A stretch of 11,286 nucleotides of DNA from Candidatus Caldarchaeum sp. (GTDB lineage: Archaea > Thermoproteota > Nitrososphaeria_A > Caldarchaeales > Caldarchaeaceae), in NCBI GenBank assembly GCA_025058435.1, contig JANXEM010000065.1:1-11286 (forward strand), read 5' to 3'. The first letter of the stretch is position 1. Every line of letters begins with the position of its first letter. The notes under the pieces are model-generated. The model did not search any database, was not told the origin of the DNA, and saw only the letters and a list, made by a program, of their open reading frames with translations. The position numbers were made by a program, and so were the translations under genes. Shown here piece by piece: positions 1 to 7,313 of this stretch.

Positions 1-1175
1 TCCGCAAAACCGAGCAAATCTTCTCATCCCGGATGGGCAAAATGAGAATCGTCGGCGAACGGATGGGCATGCTGATGGAGGGATTCGCCGCAATAACGCT
101 GATGATGTCCCTCGTCCTCTTCACCATCTACATCGTCTCAAGAGCGCTGCCCAGCGAATATCTCGTCATGCCTTCGGAACAATTCGCCCTCCTCGCATAC
201 GTCATCCTCCCAGGACTATCCGTCGCGTTCCTCTACATCGCGGACATCAGCCAGCCCAAATACCCCATGAGCGACCCACGGCCCATGAGAACATTCTTCC
301 TAACCCTACCCTTCGCGATAATTTTCGGCGTTCTGTTCGTATTCCCGTTCTTCCTCACAGAGGTCCAAGTAATTCCTCCGTTCAACGCAACCGCCGAAAT
401 CATCAAACAAATCCGCGCCGCAACAGGCCTCGAAGCAGGATACGAATCATCCATCGCCCTCACCCTGATGTTCGTCATCATGTTCACACCCGGAGCCATC
501 GCATACCAGAAATACGGAGCCGAAAACTTCTCCGTCATGCACGGCCTAACCCTATTCCTCAGAGACCTGACCGAAGCCCGCAAAACAGGCCTCAGCCCCG
601 AAAGATGCATCATCGACCTTTCCCGCAACAGCTACGGAGCCTTCAGCAAACACCTCAAAATCATATCCCGCCAAATAGGCTGGGGCACACCACTCCGCAA
701 AATCTACGACGACTTCGCCAAAAGAACATACGGATGGCTTGAAAAAGCAGGAGTATTCGTCCTCGTCGACGCCATCGACGTAGGCGGAGGAGCGCCCGAA
801 ACATTCGAAGTCCTCGCATCTTTTTCAGAAGACCTCGAGGAAATCGAAAGACAAAAACGGGCCACCCTCAAGCCGTTGATGCTGATACCATACATCACCG
901 CGATCATGCTCATCATCGTGGTGGTCATACTCGTCGCGTTCATGAAAAACCTCCTAACGCTGGCAAGGCTCAGCATATCCACGGCGGAATTCATACACTT
1001 CTTCCTCCCACCGGTCATCATCATCGCCATCATCAGCGGCCTCGTCGCGGGCAAAATTTCCTCATCGATGATAGCGGGCGGCTTCAAACACGCCGTCATC
1101 ATGGCCGTCCTCGGAATGATATCAATCTACGCGTCGGGAACGCTCGCAGTAAACTTCTTCCAGCTACCGACTTAG
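1..1175 (+). CDS. Type II/IV secretion platform protein (TadC/FlaJ-like, T2SSF domain), 5' end outside window
   Basis: Polytopic inner-membrane platform of a type IV pilus/archaellum-like machine, which normally binds the secretion ATPase and drives pilin assembly. The frame stays open to the window edge (complete codons from position 3), and the residues before the first ATG at 33 read as ordinary coding sequence, so this is the C-terminal part of a longer protein. Numbered from that ATG, hydrophobic segments lie at about 18-38, 50-71, 87-109 and 139-158. A cytoplasmic T2SSF-type helical domain follows at about 172-280, containing a VDAIDVGGG stretch near 245-253, then hydrophobic segments at about 281-304, 319-340 and 351-375. 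Archaeal platforms usually carry two T2SSF domains; only the second is visible. The stop (1173-1175) overlaps the stop of the convergent ATPase gene. Codons here end in C far more often than in the neighbouring genes. The family call is firm; substrate and exact system are unknown, and no prepilin gene is in view. Confidence 0.85.
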   Translation, partial: RKTEQIFSSRMGKMRIVGERMGMLMEGFAAITLMMSLVLFTIYIVSRALPSEYLVMPSEQFALLAYVILPGLSVAFLYIADISQPKYPMSDPRPMRTFFLTLPFAIIFGVLFVFPFFLTEVQVIPPFNATAEIIKQIRAATGLEAGYESSIALTLMFVIMFTPGAIAYQKYGAENFSVMHGLTLFLRDLTEARKTGLSPERCIIDLSRNSYGAFSKHLKIISRQIGWGTPLRKIYDDFAKRTYGWLEKAGVFVLVDAIDVGGGAPETFEVLASFSEDLEEIERQKRATLKPLMLIPYITAIMLIIVVVILVAFMKNLLTLARLSISTAEFIHFFLPPVIIIAIISGLVAGKISSSMIAGGFKHAVIMAVLGMISIYASGTLAVNFFQLPT

Positions 1176-2989
1176 CCGACCAGCTCCACTACGCCGCCGA
1201 CAATCTGAATCTTGCCCGAATCCTTGAGGCTTTTCACCGCACGTATGATCAAATCCCGCGGATAAGGCATCTTGACAAATATCTGCCAGTAAGGCGTCGG
1301 CCCAGCCCTGCGTAGAACGATTTCCGACAGGAAGTCGGCGACCTGCTTCACCTCTTCATCCGAATAGGTTTTGATGGGTGTGGCCGGCTCAGCCGCAGCC
1401 TGCTTAACCTGCTGCGGTATCGCGGGCTTCTTCAGCGAAACACCGATTTCCGACACGAATTTCTCCGGGTCGGCGTAGTAAGATAGTATGATTTTGGCGA
1501 CTTGGTTGTTGTCCGTTATTTTGTTCTGTTTCATCCATTCCAGAATCTCCTTTCTCCTCCAAAGCTCGACGATGATATTCTCCTTAGACAACCCCGTCTG
1601 CAAAGATATGCTGTCCAGCTGGATGCTGTTTGCGAAGTTGACCCTGAAAGTGTCCGTCGTCGGGTCCCATGAGGCGATGGTGCGGTAGTGGTAGGCGTCC
1701 TCAAGCTCCCAAATCATCCGGCATCTTCTGGCGAAGCTGACGGTCTTCCCCCTCAACTGAACCCTTTCGATCAAAGCCATGGCGTCCAACAGCGAAATAT
1801 GCGTTTCCGGTATGTTCATCGGCGGGCTCATAAACCTTTTGACCGCCGACTCGATGTTTTCGGCGTGAACCGTCGAAAGGCCTCCGTGGCCCGTTGCGAT
1901 GGCCTGAAACATGACAAACGTCTCTTCTCCTCTTACCTCCCCGACGATCAAGTAGTCGGGCCTGTAACGGAGGCTGGTCTTGACCAAGTCGAACAGAGAA
2001 ACTTGGCCGCGGTCTGACGAGCCGAGGCCGTAGCTTTCACGCGTTACGAAACGAACCCAGTTTTCCCGTGGAATGTTAATTTCAGCCGTTTCCTCGCATG
2101 TGACTATCTTCATCCTTGGTCTGATGAAAGTGGTCAACGCGTAGAGTAACGTAGTTTGTCCGCGTCCCGTCGCACCGATAAGCATGCTGCTTGCCTTGTT
2201 TTCAAGTAGCAGCCAGAAGTAGGCGGCCATTTCGCTGTTCAGCCCGTTGGAGATGAGCAGCTCGGTTATGCTGAAAGGCCTTTCCCTGAATTTTCTTATC
2301 GTGAATGTACTGCCCCGCGGTGATATTTCTTCGCGGAAGGTTGCGGCGAGACGGTGTTTTCCGAAAATCATGGCATCGACGATGGGAAAAGCCGATGAAA
2401 CATGTTTGCCTGCTTTGTGGGCCAAGTGGATGATGAAGTTGTCCAAAGCTTCTCGGTCCGTGAAGATGATGTTCGTCGGAAGTGATTCAAAGTCGCGGTG
2501 CCACACGTAAATTGGCACACCGACTCCGTCGCATGAAATGTCCTCGACTCGGTAGTCGTCCATGATGACGTTTAAAGGCCCGAAACCCATCATGTCCCTT
2601 TCGACATAGTAGAGAAACTTTTCAGACGTCGCCTCATCGACGGAGCCAACCCCCAACGCCGACAGATATTTTCTCATAATCTTCTTCGTCGTCTCGATGA
2701 CCGCCTTCCTGACTTCTTCCTCTTCGCCGAGCCTGGGAAAATCCAGCTCCTTCGTCAAAATCTCCTTAACCCTTTCCAGAGCGGTCTCCTCGTTCGGGGC
2801 GAGAGGCTCCTCGACCACGTAGTAAATGGGCTCGGCCACCACCGACGGAGGCGAAGCGATAACAACTTGGCCATACTTTTCCTTGACGTAGTAACTGTCG
2901 AGTATGGTGTATTCGGGCTTGGGACTTCCTACGTGGATTCCCTCCCACTGCCGGACCGTTTTCTTCTCCTTCTGTTTAGCCACTTTCAT
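1172..2989 (-). CDS. Type II/IV secretion system ATPase (FlaI/VirB11/GspE-like) with altered Walker A and C-terminal winged-helix-like domain
   Basis: Hexameric cytoplasmic motor family that powers assembly of type IV pilus-like filaments. The N-terminal domain spans about 60-240, with the SPRGSTFTIRKF signature near 223-234. The RecA-like core has the Asp-box equivalent TCEETAE (297-303), Walker B region DYLIVGEVRGEE (345-356) and His box GHGGLSTVHA (367-376). The Walker A loop reads GATGRGQTT (272-280): the lysine that contacts nucleotide phosphates is Gln278 and the usual serine is Arg276. A Pro/Ala/Gln-rich linker (about 520-540) leads to a C-terminal winged-helix-like segment (about 541-605) not usual for this family. 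The ATG start has GAGG six nt upstream, overlapping the TGA stop of the preceding gene, which implies translational coupling. The gene meets the platform gene tail to tail. If Gln278 is real, ATP hydrolysis may be lost and the protein could be structural or regulatory. Confidence 0.9.
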   Translation of the reverse strand: MKVAKQKEKKTVRQWEGIHVGSPKPEYTILDSYYVKEKYGQVVIASPPSVVAEPIYYVVEEPLAPNEETALERVKEILTKELDFPRLGEEEEVRKAVIETTKKIMRKYLSALGVGSVDEATSEKFLYYVERDMMGFGPLNVIMDDYRVEDISCDGVGVPIYVWHRDFESLPTNIIFTDREALDNFIIHLAHKAGKHVSSAFPIVDAMIFGKHRLAATFREEISPRGSTFTIRKFRERPFSITELLISNGLNSEMAAYFWLLLENKASSMLIGATGRGQTTLLYALTTFIRPRMKIVTCEETAEINIPRENWVRFVTRESYGLGSSDRGQVSLFDLVKTSLRYRPDYLIVGEVRGEETFVMFQAIATGHGGLSTVHAENIESAVKRFMSPPMNIPETHISLLDAMALIERVQLRGKTVSFARRCRMIWELEDAYHYRTIASWDPTTDTFRVNFANSIQLDSISLQTGLSKENIIVELWRRKEILEWMKQNKITDNNQVAKIILSYYADPEKFVSEIGVSLKKPAIPQQVKQAAAEPATPIKTYSDEEVKQVADFLSEIVLRRAGPTPYWQIFVKMPYPRDLIIRAVKSLKDSGKIQIVGGVVELVG

Positions 2990-2995
2990 TCACCG

Positions 2996-2999
2996 CCTC
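2996..2999 (-). promoter_or_regulatory. Shine-Dalgarno site of the secretion ATPase, overlapping the upstream stop codon
   Basis: On the minus strand the junction reads TGAGGCGGTGAATG. The TGA stop of the zinc protein overlaps the GAGG core, which lies six nt before the ATPase ATG. Ribosomes terminating on the first gene would sit on the initiation site of the second, so the two proteins are probably made in linked amounts. Confidence 0.65.
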
Positions 3000-4629
3000 A
3001 AACTTTTCGTTCAGCGAAAAGGCCTGAAACGATGGCAGATATGTTTTTCGTCAAAACAGACTCGACGTACCATATGTTGAAGAGCTCCATCAGCCTTTTC
3101 GCCTCTGCATGCAGCTGGAAGTAGCTGAGAACGTAGAAATCCAAGTCGGCTAAGTCGAGCTTCATCGTCATCACTTTCATGATGTTGTTGACCTGTTCGT
3201 CCTTTCGGTCGCTTTTGAGAAACATGATTAGAGCTTTTTTGACACCGTCTTTGGAGATGAGGAGGTCGACGCGATGGGTTAGGTTGGATGAGCCCATGAT
3301 CTTGACGTTCTTCTCGACCTTGTAACCCAATAGCCTAATTTCTTCGGTGATTAGTTTGACTGGTTTGTTGTGTTCAAGGGCTTTCGAAAGCGAGTCAAGA
3401 CTAACTAAGTATCTGTAGAAAGTTTTGAGTTCGAGGCTGTTGTAGTCGAAGTCCATGCCGCAGGTGATGCATCTGAAGGCCACGAGTGGCTCGTTGTTCA
3501 CCTCGTTACACTGGTAGCAGATGAAGAGGCTGGAATGAACTTTCGCCTTGTCATGCATGGTCTCTTCCTCGGCTTCTTTTGCGACCGTAACCTCCGTTCC
3601 GCATCTTGGACACATGTAACGGCCTCCTTCGAGAAACCGCTCCTCCGGGCCCAGATAACCGCATGACTCGTGCTGAAGTATTCTTTGGCGGCTGATGTTG
3701 GGAGATTTGCATGATTTGCAGCTTATCGAAAACATGACGGACGAGCTGAAGCATCGGGGGCATGCGATTCGCTTGAACTCGATTCCACCTATTCTGATGA
3801 TGCCTTTATCGAGCAGCCTTTTCAAAACCATGTTCAAACGGGTTGTGTCGATGTCGATTTCATCCTGTATCACGGGATAAAGGCCTCCGTCGGCTGAAGG
3901 AGATTGGACGGGAACCAGCTCGGTTATTTTCTTGCCGTCGATGAAGTCGAGGATGTAGTCTTCGAAATCTTCGCTGTCGATTTTCTCCACAGTCTCGGCG
4001 GGCTTCAGTCCTTCTTGGTATATGACGACTTGAGATATCGCTGGTGTGGTTGTTTCGACTGTGGATGGTTGGGGCTCTTGCTGTGGGGCGTTATGAGTTG
4101 TTATTTGGGGTTGTGGTTTTGTCTGAGTTTCTTGAGTTGCAGGTTTTGTCTCTGTTGCGGTTACAGCTTCAACTGTTTCGACTACAGCCACCGTCGCGGG
4201 TTTGCGGCGGGCGGACAGAGTTTTGACCACGCTGACCAAGATGGGTGGGCCGATGAAAACAGCCAACCCAGTCATCCAAATCTCTAAAGGCCATACCGAC
4301 CCCGCGAACAACATCAGCAAATAGGCTAACAAGCCGCCGACGACCGAGCCAGCGACCATCACGGGCCAGAAAACGACTCCGTGCAGCTTGTAGTGAATCA
4401 CCGAATATACCGAGGAAAGAATCAAGCCGTTTATCACGAAAACGGATAGAAAGTCGGGAATGAAGAATCGGAAAAGCAGTGGTACGAGGAAGGCGGCTCC
4501 GGCGAACCACATCGAGAAAACCAACCCGGCCATGGACAACCCGACAAGAAGCGACCCAGTACCTTTCAACCTGCTTGAGTATATAGTCGGATGCATAAAT
4601 CCCTTTTTGTCAAAAACCCGTGTTTTCAC
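2998..4629 (-). CDS. Membrane-anchored zinc protein: TM segments, Pro/Thr/Gln linker, winged helix, TackOD1-like zinc domain, degenerate nuclease-fold C-terminus
   Basis: I do not recognise a named family for the whole protein. Four hydrophobic segments lie at about 25-52, 58-78, 85-110 and 114-136. A low-complexity Pro/Thr/Gln/Glu linker follows (about 143-200). Residues 217-287 look like a winged helix ending in a VLKRLLDKGIIRIGG-type recognition/wing segment. A zinc region carries paired ligands C290/C293, C304/C307, H320/C323, C340/C343, C371/C374 and C387/C390; its HxxCGY...F...CPxC pattern resembles the thaumarchaeal output domain TackOD1. The last ~110 residues (about 430-525) resemble a PD-(D/E)xK restriction-endonuclease fold: H452 and D455 are present, but the position expected for the catalytic acid is Phe470 before Lys472, so it is probably inactive. 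Start is GTG with GGGGAG six nt upstream. It lies 25 nt after the DedA gene and is coupled to the ATPase, suggesting a membrane sensor or regulator for that machine (inference). Confidence 0.75.
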   Translation of the reverse strand: MKTRVFDKKGFMHPTIYSSRLKGTGSLLVGLSMAGLVFSMWFAGAAFLVPLLFRFFIPDFLSVFVINGLILSSVYSVIHYKLHGVVFWPVMVAGSVVGGLLAYLLMLFAGSVWPLEIWMTGLAVFIGPPILVSVVKTLSARRKPATVAVVETVEAVTATETKPATQETQTKPQPQITTHNAPQQEPQPSTVETTTPAISQVVIYQEGLKPAETVEKIDSEDFEDYILDFIDGKKITELVPVQSPSADGGLYPVIQDEIDIDTTRLNMVLKRLLDKGIIRIGGIEFKRIACPRCFSSSVMFSISCKSCKSPNISRQRILQHESCGYLGPEERFLEGGRYMCPRCGTEVTVAKEAEEETMHDKAKVHSSLFICYQCNEVNNEPLVAFRCITCGMDFDYNSLELKTFYRYLVSLDSLSKALEHNKPVKLITEEIRLLGYKVEKNVKIMGSSNLTHRVDLLISKDGVKKALIMFLKSDRKDEQVNNIMKVMTMKLDLADLDFYVLSYFQLHAEAKRLMELFNIWYVESVLTKNISAIVSGLFAERKV

Positions 4630-4635
4630 GCGAAA

Positions 4636-4641
4636 CTCCCC
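4636..4641 (-). promoter_or_regulatory. Shine-Dalgarno site fixing a GTG start for the zinc protein
   Basis: GGGGAG on the minus strand lies six nt before the GTG at 4627-4629, which supports that start over the downstream in-frame ATG at codon 12. A TTTAAA stretch at about 4668-4675, inside the end of the DedA gene, sits where a weak internal promoter with a ~16-nt leader could start; this part is speculative. Confidence 0.6.
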
Positions 4642-4654
4642 ATAAATGTTGCTT

Positions 4655-5278
4655 TCACCGCTTCCAAAGTTTAAAGTCTTGGAATATTCCCTTCCATCCC
4701 GATTTTTTGACAGTTTTGAGGATGTTTTCCCAGTCGGTTCGGAGAAGTATTATAGTAATACCGACCATGGCCAATACCGCCGCTGCCGTCGAAATCCAGG
4801 TCGATTCGCCGAGCAGAATTTCCGCGAACTGGAAATACGTCCTGCCAAGAAGAGCTGCGAGAGTCGCGAGAATTATTTTTCCCGTGGTGTTGGCGAGTAA
4901 AAACCTCCAGAAATTCAGCCTCACCATTCCCGCTGGTATGAGGTAAACGTCGTCCGGTAATGGGGTTAACGCGAAGACGAAAACACCGATTTCCCCGTAC
5001 TTGCCGATGATTTCCCGTAGGGCATCCATTCTCTTCTGCTGTCGTTCGTCAAGCAGGCGGTAGCCCATCCTTCCTATGACGTAGGACGTGATTTTTCCCA
5101 ACGACCCGCCGATTCCAGAGGCCAGACCAAGAACAACGGGGTCAACGGTGTCGCTCAGCAGTACTACGACGAAGAGATAGGGCACGGGGACGAAGGGCAG
5201 AAGGCTTCCCAAGAGAGATACAACAAAGACGCCTACGGGCCCGTAGGTTACCGCCAGAGATTCAAGCCATTCAAACAA
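4655..5278 (-). CDS. DedA/VTT-domain (SNARE-associated) integral membrane protein
   Basis: Member of the DedA/VTT membrane family, several of which move polyprenyl-phosphate carriers or phospholipids across the membrane. Residues 18-42 form a hydrophobic, Pro-containing entry segment. GIGGSLGKITSYVIGRMGYR (55-74) matches the family's G..LG....Y..GR..G motif. FALTPLPDDVYLIPAGMVR (102-120) matches the conserved FxxxPxPxD...PAG re-entrant segment. Further hydrophobic helices lie at about 124-148 and 160-180, then a basic C-terminus. The length of 207 residues is normal for the family. Translation probably begins at TTG, two nt after the stop of the phosphohexomutase, with GAGGTTG inside that gene's 3' end as ribosome-binding site. 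Position beside a hexose-phosphate mutase suggests a role in lipid-carrier recycling for surface glycans, but the substrate cannot be read from sequence. Confidence 0.85.
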   Translation of the reverse strand: MFEWLESLAVTYGPVGVFVVSLLGSLLPFVPVPYLFVVVLLSDTVDPVVLGLASGIGGSLGKITSYVIGRMGYRLLDERQQKRMDALREIIGKYGEIGVFVFALTPLPDDVYLIPAGMVRLNFWRFLLANTTGKIILATLAALLGRTYFQFAEILLGESTWISTAAAVLAMVGITIILLRTDWENILKTVKKSGWKGIFQDFKLWKR

Positions 5279-5280
5279 AT

Positions 5281-6642
5281 TTACAACCTCGACGTGGTTG
5301 CCTGTTTAATCAATCTTTCCCCGAGCTCCTTCAACTTCTTGAGAGATTCTACGTCTTTGGCTTCGGCGGACATTTTTATCTGCGGCATGGTGTTCGAAGC
5401 CCTCACCAAAATCCATCCATTTTCGCTATAAGCCTTGACGCCGTCGAGCCTCGAAACTTTCATGCCAAGGCCTTCGAGCTCTTTTGCGATTTTATCCACT
5501 GCTTCGAATTTTGTTTCGTCGGGGCAGTCGAAGACGATGATGGGGGTGGTCGGGTATTTCGGTATTTCGTCGACGTGTTCCGACAAAGGTTTTTTCGACG
5601 AATGTATTATCTGGGCCATCTTCAGCGAAGCGTAGATTGCGTCGTCGTCTCCCGCGAGTTCCCCGAAATAGAGGTGGTTGCTTTTTTCGCCTCCGATTAC
5701 GGCCCCCAGCTCTCGGACTTTTCTGTGTATGAAAGCTCTTCCGACCTTCCATTCCAGCGTCTGGAAACCATGTCTTTCCGCGACCTCTTTGAGGGCCGTC
5801 GAAGAGTTCACGTCATAAATGACCAATCCTTTCTTTTCGAGGGCCTTTAGCACAACGGCGAGGGCCATGTCGCCTTCAAGCGTCCGGCCTTTGTCGTCTA
5901 CGAAAACCGCTCTGTCGGCGTCGCCGTCGAAGGCCACTCCAAAATCAAGCTTATGCTCCACCACGGTTTTTTTGAGGGCGGATATGTTTTCCTCGGTAGG
6001 CTCCGGAGAATGTCCACGGAAGTATCCGTCGGGGTTGTCGTTCAACAGAGTTGCTTTGATTTTGAGTTTCTCCGCGATTTGAGGGTAGACGAGACAGGCT
6101 GAGCCGTCGCTCATGTCGGCCGCCATCTTGACGCCTTCGAGGGATGGAAATTTTTCGACCAAGTGGTTGACGTAGAATTTATTGAGGTCGACGTTTTCGA
6201 CCCGGCCTTTGGTTGGTGGGCGGGGGCCGTATTGCTGGTTGATGACCATTTCACGTATCTTTTCCATTCCGGCGTCTTGGGAAACGGTTTCGCCGTTGGC
6301 GAGGAACATTTTGAACCCGTTCCATTCGGGTGGGTTGTGGCTCGCGGTAACCATCACACCGCCCGCAGTTTTAAAGAACCTTCCGCCGAAATAGCACGCC
6401 GGAGTTGTGCAGACGCCGCCGATTAACACGTCGACTCCGGAATCGGTCAACCCATCCGCCAAAGCATTCACCAACTTTTCTCCGCTCCGCCGCACGTCAC
6501 GTCCCACCAGAACATTTCCTGAAACCATGACGCCGAAGGCCCTGCCGATCCCGTAGGCTATTTCTTCGTCGATGTCCTTTCCGTAAACACCTCTGACATC
6601 ATAAGCCCTGAAAATCGTTGGCGAAGGCTTCAATCCTCCCAT
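5281..6642 (-). CDS. Phosphohexomutase (phosphomannomutase/phosphoglucomutase family)
   Basis: Interconverts hexose 6-phosphate and 1-phosphate through a phosphoserine intermediate, supplying nucleotide-sugar synthesis. All four active-site elements are present: the phosphoserine loop TASHNPPEWNG (99-109, Ser101), the Mg-binding loop DGDADR (239-244), the sugar-specificity loop GGEKSNH (317-323, against the commoner GGExSGH) and the C-terminal phosphate-binding RASNTMP (414-420). The 453 residues are typical of the family. Mannose, glucose and glucosamine specificity cannot be separated here. The start is ambiguous: the ATG at 6640-6642 has GGGAG directly abutting it, while a TTG three codons later (6631-6633) overlaps the upstream TGA as TTGA and has that GGGAG nine nt away, which is better spacing. 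Either way it is translationally coupled to the F420 reductase gene. Confidence 0.92.
   Translation of the reverse strand: MGGLKPSPTIFRAYDVRGVYGKDIDEEIAYGIGRAFGVMVSGNVLVGRDVRRSGEKLVNALADGLTDSGVDVLIGGVCTTPACYFGGRFFKTAGGVMVTASHNPPEWNGFKMFLANGETVSQDAGMEKIREMVINQQYGPRPPTKGRVENVDLNKFYVNHLVEKFPSLEGVKMAADMSDGSACLVYPQIAEKLKIKATLLNDNPDGYFRGHSPEPTEENISALKKTVVEHKLDFGVAFDGDADRAVFVDDKGRTLEGDMALAVVLKALEKKGLVIYDVNSSTALKEVAERHGFQTLEWKVGRAFIHRKVRELGAVIGGEKSNHLYFGELAGDDDAIYASLKMAQIIHSSKKPLSEHVDEIPKYPTTPIIVFDCPDETKFEAVDKIAKELEGLGMKVSRLDGVKAYSENGWILVRASNTMPQIKMSAEAKDVESLKKLKELGERLIKQATTSRL
5284..5290 (-). promoter_or_regulatory. Shine-Dalgarno site deciding the TTG start of the DedA protein
   Basis: GAGGTTG on the minus strand lies in the last codons of the phosphohexomutase, with its GAGG core eight nt before the TTG at 5276-5278. 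The nearby ATG is out of frame, so the rare TTG is the best start. Confidence 0.55.
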
Positions 6643-7289
6643 CTCCCGTAAACGGCCGAATCTTCAAGCCACGTGACCCTGAGGCCAGCCGACGACACGC
6701 CATAACGTTTGTTTACGCCCACGAGGAAACGCGTGAAAGATTCGCCGTATTTCGAGTTTTTCAAAGGCCCTCCGTCGACGGGCCTCAGGCCTTCGATTTT
6801 TGTCAGAAGTTTGGCCAGCTGTTTTTTTGCCTCTTTGTCGTCTCCGAAAAGAAATGTGTCGGAGTTGATGGGTTGGTGTAAATCGCTGAGTAGTGAAGCG
6901 CTGATTGTGTGGAGTGCGGAAACGATTTTCGTCCCGGGTTGTAGCTGGCTGGCGAGTTCTTCCGCCGCCGACGACTTGGTTTCCACGAAGGGAACGATGC
7001 ACGACACAACGACGGCGTCTCTTTCAAGAGAGGTTGCGACGCTTAGCGTGATTTCGGTCATGCCTTCGTAGGGGATGCTGAAGAAGACAAAGTCGCAGCC
7101 TTTCACAGATTCTTGGTTGATTTGCCCTGAAACGTTCCCGTGTTTGATGATGTTTTTGATTTTTTCGGCGGCTTCGACGGCCTTTTCGGTTCTCCTCGAC
7201 CCGATGACCACTTCAACCCCAGCGTAGGCAAGCCTCGCCGCCAACCCGAACCCCATGTCCCCCGTTCCACCGATAACCGCCGCCTTCAA
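6630..7289 (-). CDS. npdG: F420H2:NADP+ oxidoreductase (NADPH-dependent F420 reductase)
   Basis: Transfers hydride between coenzyme F420 and NADP in the cytoplasm. The N-terminal Rossmann fold has the glycine loop GGTGDMG (7-13), with the family-characteristic Thr in the loop. GSRR (30-33) ends the second strand, where Ser/Arg contact the NADP 2'-phosphate. The SIPYEG segment (71-76) and VDGGPL (171-176) also match the family. Its 219 residues compare with about 212 for the archaeal enzyme; the extra tail overlaps the phosphohexomutase start. The start is TTG: the next in-frame ATG is codon 12 and would destroy the nucleotide loop. A TATA element about 28 nt upstream with no leader indicates a leaderless mRNA. 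It is the first gene of the five-gene minus-strand run. The reaction is well supported; its direction in vivo is unknown. Confidence 0.9.
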   Translation of the reverse strand: MKAAVIGGTGDMGFGLAARLAYAGVEVVIGSRRTEKAVEAAEKIKNIIKHGNVSGQINQESVKGCDFVFFSIPYEGMTEITLSVATSLERDAVVVSCIVPFVETKSSAAEELASQLQPGTKIVSALHTISASLLSDLHQPINSDTFLFGDDKEAKKQLAKLLTKIEGLRPVDGGPLKNSKYGESFTRFLVGVNKRYGVSSAGLRVTWLEDSAVYGRWED

Positions 7290-7313
7290 CCCGGGAACAT
7301 CAAAAACGCATAC

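Noticed and set aside
233..1102. Two antisense open frames of about 130 codons opposite the platform gene
   Set aside because: They mirror the C-ended codon pattern of the real gene, show biased composition rich in Met/Ser/Arg, and have no recognisable domain.
1688..2017. Open frame of 109 codons on the plus strand inside the ATPase gene
   Set aside because: It lies opposite the conserved Walker B and His-box region, whose conservation explains the open frame; its translation has no family features.
3904..4287. Plus-strand open frame opposite the linker of the zinc protein
   Set aside because: It is antisense to the Pro/Thr/Gln-rich linker; the Cys/Leu/Trp/Phe-rich translation is a by-product of that composition.
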